47,429 nt of DNA, from contig MSJI02000950.1 in assembly GCA_001931905.2 (NCBI GenBank), positions 1-47,429 on the forward strand, given 5' to 3'. Position numbers and translations under genes: made by a program. This DNA comes from Cladosporium sp. IMV 00045 (lineage: Eukaryota; Ascomycota; Dothideomycetes; Cladosporiales; Cladosporiaceae). This document shows, piece by piece, positions 9,780 to 21,066 of this stretch (position 1 is its first letter; each line of letters starts with the position of its first letter). The notes under the pieces are model-generated. The model was not told the origin of the DNA and did no database searches. It was given only the letters and a program-made list of their open reading frames with translations.

Positions 9780-10702
9780 ATGTCTTCAACATGAATGCAG
9801 TTTTGACATGAAACCCTATCAGGCAGTAGGTGGAGAAGGTCCGTTTTGATGCGATGAGCGTGCGTGGACTCTCGTAATGATAACCTAGAGGGCGCCAAGT
9901 TCGTCAAGACCTTGGAGGCAGATCTGGTGTGCGAGATAACGTCACGCGATGCTTGAGAGGCGACATTCTGTAATCTTACAACTGGTTTCTGGCGCGAAAT
10001 GATGCACCTGGTTGGCATTGGCAGGAAGAAAGGCTTTGATCGCAGAACGAGCGATTTCAGTAGTAGCTAAGATGCATTTGACCATTTCTGAGTTCTCCGT
10101 GCAGTCTTTTTGATACACGATGGAATAATGGACAAGTCAGTTATCGCTCTCGAACTTCGTGCGTGAAACTCTCGCGTGCTCAGCAGTATCCCTGATGTTT
10201 CGGGAAGTCGTGTTTTCCTTTTACTCTCGCAATTCGCATTAAGTTAACTTACGATGTCTGCGGTCAGCCGAGGTCAAGCTGTTGTTGAACTCGGTAAACC
10301 ACCTCCACATCGCCAGGATAAATCATCCGGTCCTCCACCTGCATTCGAAGTCAAAACCGATCCAAGAGACGCTGTGGTTGGTTACACGTTTGCCTGTCTC
10401 CATGCAACGCTACCTACTTACAGGTAAACAAGATGTCGATCTTTTGGAAGATAGAACTAGGCATTGTTATTCCATCAATCGTCCAGTGATCCTGTGCCAT
10501 TGCATCAAGTTCTGTTACGTGCATGTAACGTTAGCCATGCATCAACTCCTCTTTCTGAGGTAAACCCCTCCGGATATTGGCTGTCACTTGGCCCCCGGTA
10601 ACGTTATATGAAGGTATATGTAGCGCTCTCCAAGTCACCCAGATAGTGCAGTCAGAGCAGATTCGTATTTCAGACCATCTTTGCAGTCCTAACCACTCGA
10701 AA
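9780..10702. other. Intergenic region upstream of the GH5 gene
   Basis: No gene is supported. It holds the 3' flank of the orphan gene and the GH5 promoter. TATATGAAGGTATATG lies near 10605-10620, about 85-100 nt before the GH5 ATG, and is the only promoter-like patch. Confidence 0.5.
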
Positions 10703-12208
10703 ATGAGACCTATTCAGCTTTTCGAAGCGCTCGCAATACTGCCAACGGTGTTTCAAGGCTCCAACGCAGCGCCTGCAAGCGCAAATCTGGCAACTCGTGC
10801 TGCATGGCCGGATCTACCTTTCAAGGCCTCTGGACGAGACATCGTCTCAGCTTCCGGTTCTAAGGTCGTGTATGCTGGAGTCAACTGGCCAGGCGCAGCG
10901 GACGCCATGTTACCCGAGGGTTTGCAATACAACTCCATTGCCAACATTGTTTCGCTGATCAAGAGTCTCGACATGAATGTTGTGCGACTCACATTTGCCA
11001 TCGAGATGATAGACGATATCTACAGTAACAGTTTAGACCAGACTCTTGAAGCAACCTTGGTCAAGGCTCTCGGTCAGCAGAACGGCACATCAGTGTTGAG
11101 TCAGATTTTGACGCATAATCCTGGACTCACTGCGGAGACCACGCGACTCGAGGTCTGCTAAACATTTTCAAGCGTCGAATCTTCTGACATACAGGCTGAC
11201 CAATGATTAGGTGTTCGATGCTGTCGCCGAAGAGCTTGCAAAGCAAGAGATCTGGGTCCACCTCGACAACCACGTTTCCAAGGCACAGTGGTGCTGCGGT
11301 GCGGACGACGGGAATGCATGGTTTGGAGGTCAGATTTCTTGAAGACTGAGCTCAATGTAGTTATATGGCAATTGCTGATGTCCTTCAGATACACACTTCG
11401 ATCCAGCCAAGTGGATCAGAGGTCTCGGATTCATGGCGGAACATGTGAGTAGGAACAAGGCATCTATTGTGCTTGCCATGTCTAACACCCTGCAGGCACA
11501 ATCTTGGACTGGTTTCGCGTCCATAGGGCTTCGTAATGAGCTACGAGAGCCAGCTGGCGACGACACTCTGCCATATACGTGGAACACCTGGATGGACTAT
11601 ATGATTCCCGCCGCTGATGCCGTGCACGGCAACAACTCAGACGCATTGATTTTCTTTTCTGGGCTGAACTACGATCTTGACAATACCTACTTCATCCAAA
11701 ATCAGACCTGGAACGGTGTCACGTTCACACCATCGTCGTACGCCTTCCAAGAGAAGATCGCGTATGAGGTTCACAACTACCAGAATGACGCCAGCTCATG
11801 CCATGAGATGCGACCTGGGATGTACACGAACGCTTACTGCGCAATGAACCTTTCCGACGCGTCATGTCCAAATCACGGTCCGACTGTGTTGACAGAGTTT
11901 GGTTTCGATCAAACCGACGGAAGTTACACCGAACCATATGCTTCATGCATCGACGAGATCGTCACAGAACAGCCTGGAGGTCCTGGTGGCTGGATGCAGT
12001 GGGCTCTTGGAGGAAGCTACTACATTAGATCGGGCATTCAAGATTTTGAGGAGCCATGGGGTGAGTAGTCGATTCGAGCCACGAAGATGGGTAGCAGATA
12101 TGCTTACAAATTGCAACAGGATTGTTGAACCACGACTGGTCAGACTGGCGGAACCAATCTGTCATCGACGGGTTCTTGAAACCTTTTATCCAAGCCACTC
12201 TTGAGTAA
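10703..12208 (+). CDS. Secreted glycoside hydrolase family 5 (cellulase-like), five exons
   Basis: Retaining GH5 glycosidase, secreted, probably acting on beta-glucan or another plant or fungal polysaccharide. Model: 10703-11152, 11211-11328, 11389-11444, 11496-12060, 12120-12208 (425 aa; phases consistent). Signal peptide-like start MRPIQLFEALAILPTVFQGS ends near SNAAPA. Landmarks are VYAGVNWPGA near the N-terminus, IWVHLDNHVSKAQWCCG, the acid/base Glu223 in IGLRNELREP, and the nucleophile Glu342 in VLTEFGFDQTD, followed by WMQWALGGSYYIR. The frame runs open through intron 3 (51 nt), so a naive ORF wrongly starts at MAEHVS. Intron 1 has an unusual GTCTGC donor. The subfamily cannot be fixed by eye, so endoglucanase versus other beta-glycanase activity is open. 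Confidence 0.9.
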
Positions 12209-12968
12209 TGGTTGGATGATCCTAAGAGTTAGGTTTCGACTGATCAAACAAGAGTCGGTCTACTCCCTCAGGTTCCAGTAAGAGTTGAAAGTAACGACTT
12301 CCAGACAAAGATGCTAATAGACTTGACAACTAAACATGACATACTCAACCCAGACATTAGTTGCTTGAGAATAGAAAGCTACGTTGCAAGATTGGAACCC
12401 CCGTATCACCCCTCACTAGGCTATTTTGCTTGATTGAACGGACTGTGATGATGTTTCTATTTTTTAAGAGCATTTGGGGTGTTCCGATGCAAGCCTTGAC
12501 GATCGCGTTCCGCCGCATATCACGCTCCTTCGAGAGCGTCGATATCGGAGTATGGCCAAATGCCTAGAATGTCGACAAAGCTTTCGAGTCTTTAGGGGTT
12601 TTGCTCTGGTAATTTGGCGAAACCGAGTTGTGATGAGAACAACGTATACCGATCGTCTATCCACCTGAGCAACTGCCCATGTTACAGTCTTCATGGCACA
12701 TAGGGAAGCAACCAAGCGAAATGCTGGCGCTTCCAGGAGAATGGAACTGATATTCAACAGATACGACATGTACCTTTGTTCGATCCGACATGCTTGGTGA
12801 CTGCCAGCAGCATTGAGGTCCAAACAAAAGTGTCCTTTAGCCGCCAATAGAGCCCGAACGATGCATGCTGCTGGAAGGCACTTCAGTCGTGACCATGGAG
12901 CCTGTGCTCCTACGACTTCAGCAGTGCGCCAGGTAAGGGTGAGCCCTCTTGCATGAGACATCGAATCG
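12209..12968. other. Intergenic region between the GH5 gene and the transposase relic
   Basis: No gene is supported. I looked for terminal inverted repeats of the adjacent transposase here and in 13960-14250 and found no convincing pair; only the short TGGCGAA is shared. Confidence 0.5.
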
Positions 12969-13959
12969 CTATCTGTATCCACTCTCGGGGAAATGCTCGT
13001 CAACATTGCCAATTGCCTCCTGCATGGCGTACGCCAAAAATGACGCGAAATCCCTGAACACCGTCGCCATAGCTATGTTCCTTTTGAGCCATGCTTTGAG
13101 CATTTTGAACGCCCGCTCAATCGGGTTCAAATCCGCCGAATAAGACGGTAGGTACAGCAGTCGGTGGCCAGCTGCCTCGACAACCGCTTTTAACAACGGA
13201 TCGTGATGGAACGGCGCATTGTCGAGGACAATCACCATGCCTGGATCAAGATGAGGAAGCACCCGATTCACCACAAACCAGTTGAAGCTCTGTTGGTTGA
13301 GGCCAAGCTGCAGGATCAGAGGATCTGGTAAGTAGCCGTTTGTCGTGAGCGCCGGCAGGATGCTCCACCGTTCGTACCACTTCGTTGATAGAAGGGCTTT
13401 GCAATCTACGCCTACGGGGGACCACCCACGCTTGCGGTAGCCCGTTCTTTCGTTCCATGCGCTCTCGTCTAGAAAGACTAGCCGATCCACGGGGTATCTC
13501 GCCAACGTGGCGAGATACGTCTCTCGAAGCGTGGCGCTTGCTTCGAGGGCGTTTTGCTTTGCCTCTTCGCGTAGCCAACTGTGCTTCTGAAGTATTCGAC
13601 TAACCGTTGTATCGTGACCGCGGATATCGAACTGGTCGTGTATGGCGAGAGCCACCTCATCGAAGTATGCAGTTGGTCGGTCATCGAGATAAGCACAAAC
13701 GAACTGACTACATCAGCAAAAGCCGGATGCAGCAATACACCGTCACTTACATCCCGCTGCGCCATCGTAAGCACTCGCGGCCGCCCTTTGACTACGCCCG
13801 AAGGCGGGTATGGCGTGTTGAAGAGTTTGAGACAGCGGTGAATGCGTGCAATCGTGCGCCTATTCAGTTGGAGATCATGGGCGATGGCGCTGTAGGATTG
13901 ATTGCCATCTTCGAGCAGATCCTGGATTCGAGAGGGTCACGTCGGGCGCCAGTGGCCAT
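12969..13959 (-). pseudogene. Tc1/mariner (DDE) transposase, apparently inactivated at its 5' end
   Basis: DDE-type transposase relic. The catalytic domain is intact to the eye: the first Asp in VFLDESAWNERTGYRKRGWS, the second in VIVLDNAPFHHD, and Glu in LNPIERAFKMLKAWLKR, with about 34 residues between the last two. Upstream, SYSAIAHDLQLNRRTIARI is a helix-turn-helix of the usual N-terminal DNA-binding kind. A 47-nt GT-AG segment (13704-13750) joins the two parts in phase. The HTH frame has no ATG and meets TGA at 13939-13937. An ATG at 13959 opens MATGARRDPL in another frame, as if one base were lost near CTCTCG. No terminal inverted repeats were identified, so this is probably an old non-autonomous remnant. 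Confidence 0.8.
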
Positions 13960-14252
13960 TGTGACGCCTCACGCTTCTCATATCATCATTCGTAGACAAC
14001 GTAAAGCGGTTCTTAATAGATAATAGGCGAAGATGATTGGTCTTCAATTCGCCATATGTTGTTGTTCACAAAGAGAGGCAGTCAAGAAGCCAGACCGCGG
14101 CACTGGCGAAACACAGCCCACCGCAGGACCTGGGGTCGGCGGTTGAACTTCACGATGTCGTCTTGCACGTTTCTACTCTCACGCCTACACCCAACTCTTT
14201 CTAACGATATCATGGCGATACGAACACTACAAACACGAGGGAAACAGCAACA

Positions 14253-14835
14253 ATGATCAACGCAGTCCTGGTATTTAACAACAACGGCCAGCCCCGGCTG
14301 ACAAAATTCTACACACAACTGGTGAGTAAACCCGCAATGAGTAACAAACCCCTCCGAACCGCAAACCAACACACCACCCCAGGACACCGCCGTACAACAA
14401 CGCCTGATCTCCGAGATCTTCACGCTCGTCTCCGCCCGCCCAAGCAGCAGCTGCAATTTCCTGCCCCTCCCACCGCTCCTCGCACCCAGCACATCCCAAC
14501 CGATCGAGTCCAACGACGCGCCCTCCCTCGTGACCTACCGACACTACGCCACGCTCTACTTCATCGTGATCTCGACCTCTACCGAATCGCCGCTCGCGCT
14601 GCTCGACCTCATCCACGTCTTCGTCGAGAGTCTGGACTATCTTTTCGAAGACGTGTGCGAGCTGGACCTGATCTTCAACTTCGAGACGTTGCACGCTGTG
14701 TTGGGAGAGATGATAGTGGGAGGCGTGGTGATAGAGACGGGCAGGGAGAAGGTCGTCGAGGGTGTGAAAGCGCAGGGCAAGGTTGCGAAGAGACCGGTCA
14801 ATTCGGCTACGCAGGGGATGTGGGCGGGTAGGTGA
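14253..14835 (+). CDS. APS3: AP-3 adaptor complex sigma subunit
   Basis: Small (sigma) subunit of the AP-3 adaptor, which with delta, beta3 and mu3 sorts cargo from the Golgi/endosome to the vacuole. Two exons, 14253-14321 and 14383-14835 (173 aa). The longin/clathrin-adaptor fold is recognisable from MINAVLVFNNNGQPRLTKFY, then VTYRHYATLYFIV, LDLIHVFVESLDYLFEDVCE and LDLIFNFETLHAVLGEMIVG. The MIV...GGVVIET and C-terminal tail distinguish it from AP-1 sigma, whose gene is also in this window at about 25 kb. The region between the first two blocks is longer than in AP-1 sigma (SSSCNFLPLPPLLAPSTSQP), which is usual for AP-3. No defect is seen. Confidence 0.93.
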
Positions 14836-15683
14836 AGTGGTGAGGGTTCGGGTAGAAGATTGTGATCTATATGGGCAAGAGGCTGGATTTGAATGACCAC
14901 CTTCGGTTGGGTAAATTGTGGATAAGCCGTGAAGCGCCGCATTATGTGCGGGCGGATTTGGTCAGAAAGAGCAGCGGCCGCCGCCACATGGACATGGATG
15001 CATTGCAAGAAGCGGTAGACAAGCCGACTTCTGCCAATGCATTCCGTCGGCGGTTGGGAGGCCATTTCGACAGCAAAGACGAGCTACGTGTTAAGGCGAC
15101 GAGCATCTTGAGCTTGCTCGTTCGTGAGCCAGGCGTCTCATAAGACGAGGAGGCACAGCAAGCCAATATGAGCAGCCCAGCAGACAGGCTGTCACGAAAT
15201 CAAAAATTTGGAGCAACGCTCGGTGGTGAACGTGAGGCAAATTACAATGTAGATCTACCATATTGGCAATCCTCCTGCGTCTAATGTACATTGGAGTTTT
15301 CGGCAGTGGAGAAATCCGATTGCCTTGAATGCCTTTCCTTTCTTCCCATCCCTCCATGCGCTCGTGTTGAGCAGACTCACTTGTTCGGTCGGAACTGGTG
15401 AGCATCAAGTGGCCAATCGCACTGGCATATGTGTCGCCACACCGCGCGAAGAGGCACATGTGACCCACGGTAGGGTCATTCCTGTTGGATTCCCGCAAGG
15501 GTTCGAGCAGCGTGTCGAGTGACCTGTGATGTCGTGAAATCTCGACTGGTCCTCTGCTCCATGTAATGTGCAATTTCGGCCGACTCCATCATGTAGGCAT
15601 CTCAAACCGCCATCCCTGCGTCAATGGTGCCGGCGCGGTTCGTCGTGATTCGCGTATAATTCTGTTCTACCATCCGGATACTC
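14836..15683. other. Intergenic region between convergent genes
   Basis: 3' flanks of AP-3 sigma (plus) and of the small membrane protein (minus). Open frames of 93 and 160 codons occur here but show no domain, start context or splice support. Confidence 0.5.
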
Positions 15684-16201
15684 TTAAGGCTTTTGAGTGG
15701 CAGCGGTCGGGCTGTTGTCGTCGACGGTGTCGCCAGATCGGGCGCCGGAAATGCTGCCCATCTGCTCTTTATACCAAGCGCGGATCTACAGTGAAGTCAG
15801 CACATGCGTCTCACATTCGCTATATCATCTCAACTCACTCCACTAAAAGGCGTGTTGCCATCGGTCAACTCCATGAACAGAATGCCGTAAGTTGCGACAA
15901 ACAGAATGCTACCCCATTGCGCCAGCTTGACCATCTTGTGCCAATTGGGTCTGGCGTAGGCCAACTTCGCGCGTCTTCTGTAGCGCCGCTCGAGTCTGAA
16001 CTGGTGTTTCTGCGACAGCATGGTGAAGTCTGGCGGCCATGTGCGCTTGCATCGGTATGGGTTGGTCTCCCAGGTGTAGGGGAAGAAGGGCACATTGACG
16101 GCGGGAGGCTTGGGCGCGGCGAATGGGTTCATGCCTGCCCGTCGTGCGAGGGAGGGCAGCATGGTTTGGTTGACGAGCTGTTGTGTATGGGCAGAGTCCA
16201 A
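15684..16201 (-). CDS. Conserved fungal single-pass membrane protein, function unknown
   Basis: Two exons, 16201-15839 and 15785-15684 (154 aa), joined across a 53-nt intron with GTGAGT donor. I recognise the character of a conserved fungal protein but cannot name it. Visible features are a Pro-rich start, a conserved-looking block PFFPYTWETNPYRCKRTWPP, a strongly basic stretch HQFRLERRYRRRAKLAYARP, then one hydrophobic segment LAQWGSILFVATYGILFMEL, then a short hydrophilic tail ending TAATQKP. A basic segment directly before a single transmembrane helix fits a small organellar (possibly mitochondrial inner membrane) or ER protein; location is inference. It is divergently transcribed from the LeuRS gene over about 350 bp. 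Confidence 0.8.
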
Positions 16202-16547
16202 TATGGCCCAGACAGGAAGGATGTTGAAAAGGTGGGATTTATTGGGATGTTTCTATTCAAGAATGACCTACTTCTGTCTCAAACATGGTCTGTGCAGGCA
16301 TCGGAGGTTGATCAAGCAGTCGGTGGTCGGCTTTGATGGTGGATGCTTGTAACTTTTTCCCCCCAGCGCAGAACAGCGTCCCGCCGCAATAGAGTCATAG
16401 TACAGGCACTTCCTCTCTTTAATTCACTCTACCCCTCCACGTGACCCCACCACGTTGTCCATACTCATTCCGAAGCCGCCTCTGCGCGGTTTGCGCTCCT
16501 TGTCTCTGCCACCAGTCGTCCGTCACTACTCCTCTGTCTCTTCCAAC
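16202..16547. promoter_or_regulatory. Divergent promoter of the small membrane protein gene and LeuRS
   Basis: 346 bp between two divergent start codons. Its right end (16401-16547) is open in the LeuRS frame and may be partly translated; see the N-terminal extension feature. Confidence 0.6.
16452..16547 (+). other. Possible non-AUG-initiated mitochondrial presequence of LeuRS
   Basis: The LeuRS frame is open upstream of its first ATG to a TAG at 16398, with no ATG. From ACG (16452) and TTG (16455), both with A at -3, it reads SILIPKPPLRGLRSLSLPPV then VRHYSSVSSN up to Met at 16548. This stretch has Arg, Lys and His, many Ser/Leu and no Asp/Glu. It ends in R-H-Y-S, matching the R-3 mitochondrial processing motif (R-x-Y then S). 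Yeast ALA1 (ACG) and GRS1 (TTG) use the same arrangement for their mitochondrial isoforms. Alternatively it is 5' UTR, or is joined to an ATG by an upstream intron. Confidence 0.45.
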
Positions 16548-19500
16548 ATGGCGGCCGTCCAGGCGACCAAGGACGCCCTCAACCCGAGCAACTCCAGCAA
16601 AGGCACCCTCAAGATCGAGAACACCGACAAGCGTGACACCCTCATTGCCTCCGAGAAAAAGTACCAGCAGGCATGGGCAGATGCAAAGATCTTCGAGCAG
16701 GACGCTCCCAACCTCAAGGATGTGCCCTTCCACTCTGTCGCTCCCGCCGAGCTGCGTGAGCAGTACCCCAAGTACATGGCCACCATGGCCTACCCCTACG
16801 TCAACGGCACTCCTCACGCCGGCCACTCTTTCACCGCGTCCAAGCTGGAATTCATTACTGGTTGGGCTAGAATGAAGGGTATGCGTGCCCTCTACCCTCA
16901 GGGCTTCCACTGCACCGGCATGCCCATCAAGGCGTGCGCCGACAAGCTGGCCCGTGAGGTTGAGATGTTTGGCCAGAACTTCGAGAACTGCCCTGCGGAT
17001 ACTGTCAAAGAGGAGGAAAGCAATGGTGCTGTCCCGGCACCTGTGCAAGAGACGACCAAGGCCGACGTCACCAAATTCGGTGCGAAGAAGAGCAAGGTTA
17101 GCGCGAAGACCAACGTGGCCCTCAAGTACCAATTCCAGATCCTGCTCGCTCTGGGCATTCCTATCGAGGAGATTCACAAGTTCGCCGACTCCAACTACTG
17201 GCTGCAATACTTCCCTCCTCTCTGGAAGCGAGACCTCTCCGCCCTGGGCTGCCGCGTCGACTGGCGCAGGTCCATGGTCACCACCGATGCCAACCCCTAC
17301 TACGACAGCTTCGTGCGCTGGCAGATGAACCGTCTGAAGGATTTGGGCAAGATCAAGTTTGGCAAGAGGTACACAATCTACTCGCCCAAGGATGGTCAGG
17401 CATGTCTGGACCACGACAGATCTTCTGGTGAGGGCGTAACACCGCAGGAGTACACTGCACTTAAGCTGCGCGTCAAGGAGTGGCCGGAGGCTGCGAAGAG
17501 CAAGGTTGAGGGCAAGATCCCCGAGGGCGCCAACGTCTACTTCGTCCCCGCCACTCTCAGACCTGAGACCATGTACGGCCAGAACTGCTGTTTCGTTGGA
17601 CCCACCATCGACTACGGTATCTACGAAGCGAAGAAGGGCGAGGAGTACTACTTCATCTCCGACCGCGCCGCCAGGAACATGTCTTTCCAGAGCATCTTCG
17701 CCGAGTGGGGTGTTTTCCCCAAGGTTGCGGACCTCAAGGGTGCTGATGTTGTTGGCACTCTCGTGAACGCACCTCTGTCCGTTCACAAGGAGGGGGTGCG
17801 CATCCTTCCAATGGAGTCTGTCAAGGCTACCAAGGGTACCGGTGTCGTCACCAGCGTTCCTTCCGACTCGCCTGATGACTACGCTACGATGATGGACCTG
17901 CAGAAGAAGGCCGAATACTACAAGATCAACAAGGAGTGGGCCAGCCTCGACATCCTGCCTATCATTGAGACCCCCTCCTACGGCAACCTCACCGCCAAGC
18001 ACCTGGTTGAGACTATGAAGATCAACTCTCCCAAGGACGCTAAGCAGCTGGCCGAGGCCAAGGAGCTCGCATACAAGGAGGGCTTCTACAAGGGTAAGAT
18101 GATCTACGGTGACTTTGCTGGCAAGTCTGTCGAGGAGGCCAAGCCTCTTGTCAGGCAGCAGCTCATTGACGCCGGCGAGGCGTTCGCCTACTCTGAGCCT
18201 GACGGCGCTGTCATGAGCCGTTCTGGTGATGAGTGTGTTTCCGCTCACCTTGACCAGTGGTTCATGAACTACGGTCCCCCTGAGAAGGGTGGCGACCAGG
18301 ACTGGCAGCCGACTGTCCTGAAGCACTTGATGAACGATCTCAACACTTTCAGCACAGAGACCAAGAACGCTTTCGAGCAGGTCCTCAACTGGCTTACCCA
18401 GTGGGCTTGCGCCAGATCGTACGGTCTCGGAACCAAGCTTCCCTGGGATCAGACTCAGCTCGTTGAGTCTCTTTCCGACAGCACCATCTACCCTGCTTAC
18501 TACACGTTTGCTCACATGCTGCACGGCGACATTTTTGGCAAGACCCGTGGTGCCGCTGATGTCGGCCCTGAGGACATGACTGACGAGATCTGGGACTACC
18601 TCTTCTGCCGCACTGAAGAGATCCCTGCTGGCACCAACATCAAGGAAGAGTCTCTGAAGATGATGCGCCGTGAATTCGAGTACTGGTACCCTCTGGATGT
18701 CAGAATTTCCGGAAAGGACCTCATCCAGAACCACTTGACCTTCCTTATGTACGTTCACATTGCTCTCTTCCCCAAGCAATACTGGCCTCGCGGTATCCGT
18801 GTCAACGGCCACCTGTTGCTCAACGGCGAGAAGATGTCAAAGTCCACCGGTAACTTCCTCACTCTTGCCGACTCCATTGCCAAATTCGGTGCGGATGCCA
18901 CCCGTATCGCCCTCGCCGACGCCGGTGATGGTATTGAGGACGCCAACTTCGAGGAGCAGGTCGCGAACGCCAACATTCTGCGCATGTTCGAGCTTAGGCA
19001 GTGGTGCGAGAGCGTCATCCAGGACGCCCGCATCCTCAAGGACGGCGAGACCTACGCTCATGTCAAGGAGAACGAGCGCCACAAGAACAACGACGCCATC
19101 CAGCGTACTGGCGAGAAGAACATGTGGGACGAGCTCTTCGAGAACGAAATCAATGGTCTTGTGAAGGAGACTCGCGAGCAGTACGAGCTCACCAACTACA
19201 AGGGTGCTCTCAAGTACGGTCTCTACGACTTCACCGGCGCCAGAGACTTCTACCGTGAGGCCACCAAGGCCGCCGGCATCGGCATGCACGCCGATCTCGT
19301 CAAGCGCTACGTCGAGCTGCAGGCTCTCATGGTCAACGTCGTCGCTCCTCACTGGTCTGAGCACATCTGGCTCGAGGTCCTCAAGAAGACTGAGACTATC
19401 CAGAACGCCCTCTTCCCCGAGGCTCCTGAGACCAAGCCTCACCTTACAGCTGCCCGCGAGTACGTCCGCAATACCTCCTCCAGCATCACCTCTGCCGAGG

Positions 19501-20066
19501 GCGCTCAGCTGAAGCGCATGGCAAAGGGCAAGAACACTGTAAGTTATGCCCATACGCCATACCCTACTTGACAGGTCACTTACAAAATTCTGCAGTCATA
19601 CGACGTCAAAGCTCCCAAGAAGCTCACCATTTTCCTCGCCCTGAAGTGCCCCTCATGGCAGGACAGCATCATCGAGACCGTGCGCCAGAACTTCAGCAAC
19701 ATGGCCCTCGACATGGGCGCCGTCAGCAAATCCATCCCGAAGGCCGAGACCAAGCGCGCCATGCCCTTCGTCCAGCAGCTGAAGAAGTCCCTCGAGACCG
19801 GCATTGACTCCAGCACCGTGTTCGAGCGCAAGCTCGCTTTCGACGAGCAGCAAGTCCTCGTCGACATGGTTCCCAACCTCAAGCAGGCGGTGCAGAAGTG
19901 CGCGGTCGTTGAGATCGTGAGCGTCGAGGAGGGTGGCAAGTCTGGTAAGATTGTCGGCGGCACTGAGGGTGTCACCAAGGGCGAGGAGAGGAAGGACCTG
20001 CCCCCTACTGCTGAGACTGCCGTTCCCGGCCAGCCTACTTTTTACTTTGAGAATGTCCAGGCTTAG
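16548..20066 (+). CDS. CDC60: Leucyl-tRNA synthetase, cytosolic type
   Basis: Class Ia synthetase that charges tRNA-Leu with leucine. Two exons, 16548-19538 and 19596-20066 (1153 aa from the ATG). The HIGH-type motif is PYVNGTPHAGHSF (HAGH at residues 90-93) and the KMSKS loop is at 762-766 in LLLNGEKMSKSTGNF. The CP1 editing domain lies between them, with LRPETMYGQNC and GTGVVTSVPSDSPDDY. The anticodon-binding domain and eukaryote/archaeal-type C-terminal extension follow. Size and motif wording match cytosolic, not bacterial-type mitochondrial, LeuRS. Codon use is strongly biased to C/G third bases, as expected for high expression, and this creates long shadow ORFs on the opposite strand. 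The start was set at the first ATG (MAAVQATKDAL); a possible upstream non-AUG form is listed separately. Confidence 0.97.
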
Positions 20067-20655
20067 ACTGTCTTGGTTGTGGCATAGCATTTTGGCGTTG
20101 AGGGTGTGGAAGTGGCGTGGGATATATACCACGTTAAAAAGTAAAATCTAGAAAGGCCTTGTGTGAGAATACGTCAAGATGGCCGTCTCAACGAAATGAA
20201 TTGATGTTAAAAGTCTGAATTTGTTCCTCCTTGTGCCTCGTGAGCTGATCTGTCTCTTGTGATGACAACATCCGCATGGGCAGTCTTGTGCCAATTGCAA
20301 CATTGGAATTGTCCAGCGCGAAAGCGAAATTGTAGCAGAGTGAGATTAATGTGCTTGGTTCAGCGCGAGTGTATGTTTGCGAGAGTATTGGGCATGTTTA
20401 TTACATGTGGACATCGCCCTCCCATCAGTTCGAGCGTGGCTTCGAGAACCCCCAGAAATCCGAGACTTCGACTTCGACTTCAGCGCGCAACTTGGAAACA
20501 ACCTACCATCAACCACAGCAATTTGAAAATACAAACCAACAATACTTTTCCAATACACTAAGCAACCTGGTATTTGAAACCTCGCTCTCAATCTCTGGAC
20601 ATCGCACAACATCCGATTTTCGCCGTAGCATCAAAACCTCTCATCATTGTCCACC
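20067..20655. other. Intergenic: LeuRS 3' flank and CTF8 upstream region
   Basis: No gene is seen. The right half is rich in CAA/ACC and CAT/CCA pyrimidine-purine runs typical of a fungal 5' UTR leading to the ATG at 20656. Confidence 0.5.
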
Positions 20656-21066
20656 ATGCCCGCCATCCCAATCACCACAACGCCACCGTCACCCCAAAAC
20701 ACCACCAACCCCCTCCCACCACTTCTCCACACACCCTCTGGCCTAGCTCTGCTCGAAATCCAAGGAACGCTCAACTCCACCCTCCAAACCGAGCCCGGGA
20801 CAAACCTCCCCGTCGGCAAACTCGACTTCCCACTCTACTCCACCCAGAACGCAGAGGACGCGGCCTGGCAGAAACGCGTGCACCTCTACGTGGGGAATAA
20901 CCAGCGGCTGACGGGGGAGGTGAAGAAATTGCCGAAGCCGATGGCGTTGTTGAGGAGGAAAGTGCCTGCTGGGGAAGGAGAGGCGCTGGAGGTGGCGGAG
21001 ATTGTGTATTGGAAGGTTATCTTTGGGCATAGGCCGGAGCCGGTGGGGACGACGAGTACTGATTGA
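20656..21066 (+). CDS. CTF8: Ctf8, subunit of the Ctf18-RFC alternative clamp loader
   Basis: Small subunit that, with Dcc1 and Ctf18, forms the alternative replication factor C needed for sister-chromatid cohesion and PCNA handling. Single exon of 136 aa; the ATG at 20656 sits in a CCACC context. Recognised by the run LPPLLHTPSGLALLEIQGTL, then PVGKLDFPLY, WQKRVHLYVGNNQRLTGEV and KKLPKPMALLRRK, and the closing EVAEIVYWKVIFGHRPEPVG. The N-terminus before the conserved domain is Thr/Pro-rich. No anomaly is seen. It is convergent with MAF1. Confidence 0.9.
   Translation: MPAIPITTTPPSPQNTTNPLPPLLHTPSGLALLEIQGTLNSTLQTEPGTNLPVGKLDFPLYSTQNAEDAAWQKRVHLYVGNNQRLTGEVKKLPKPMALLRRKVPAGEGEALEVAEIVYWKVIFGHRPEPVGTTSTD

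Noticed and set aside
12209..14252. Possible terminal inverted repeats of the transposon (shared TGGCGAA)
   Set aside because: Only seven bases match, and distances and flanking TA duplications do not fit a clear element boundary.
16419..18812. 797-codon open frame on the minus strand opposite LeuRS
   Set aside because: It is antisense to a highly codon-biased gene; GC-rich third positions remove stops on the other strand. Its composition (Leu/Val/Asp/Gly-rich, no domain) fits a shadow.
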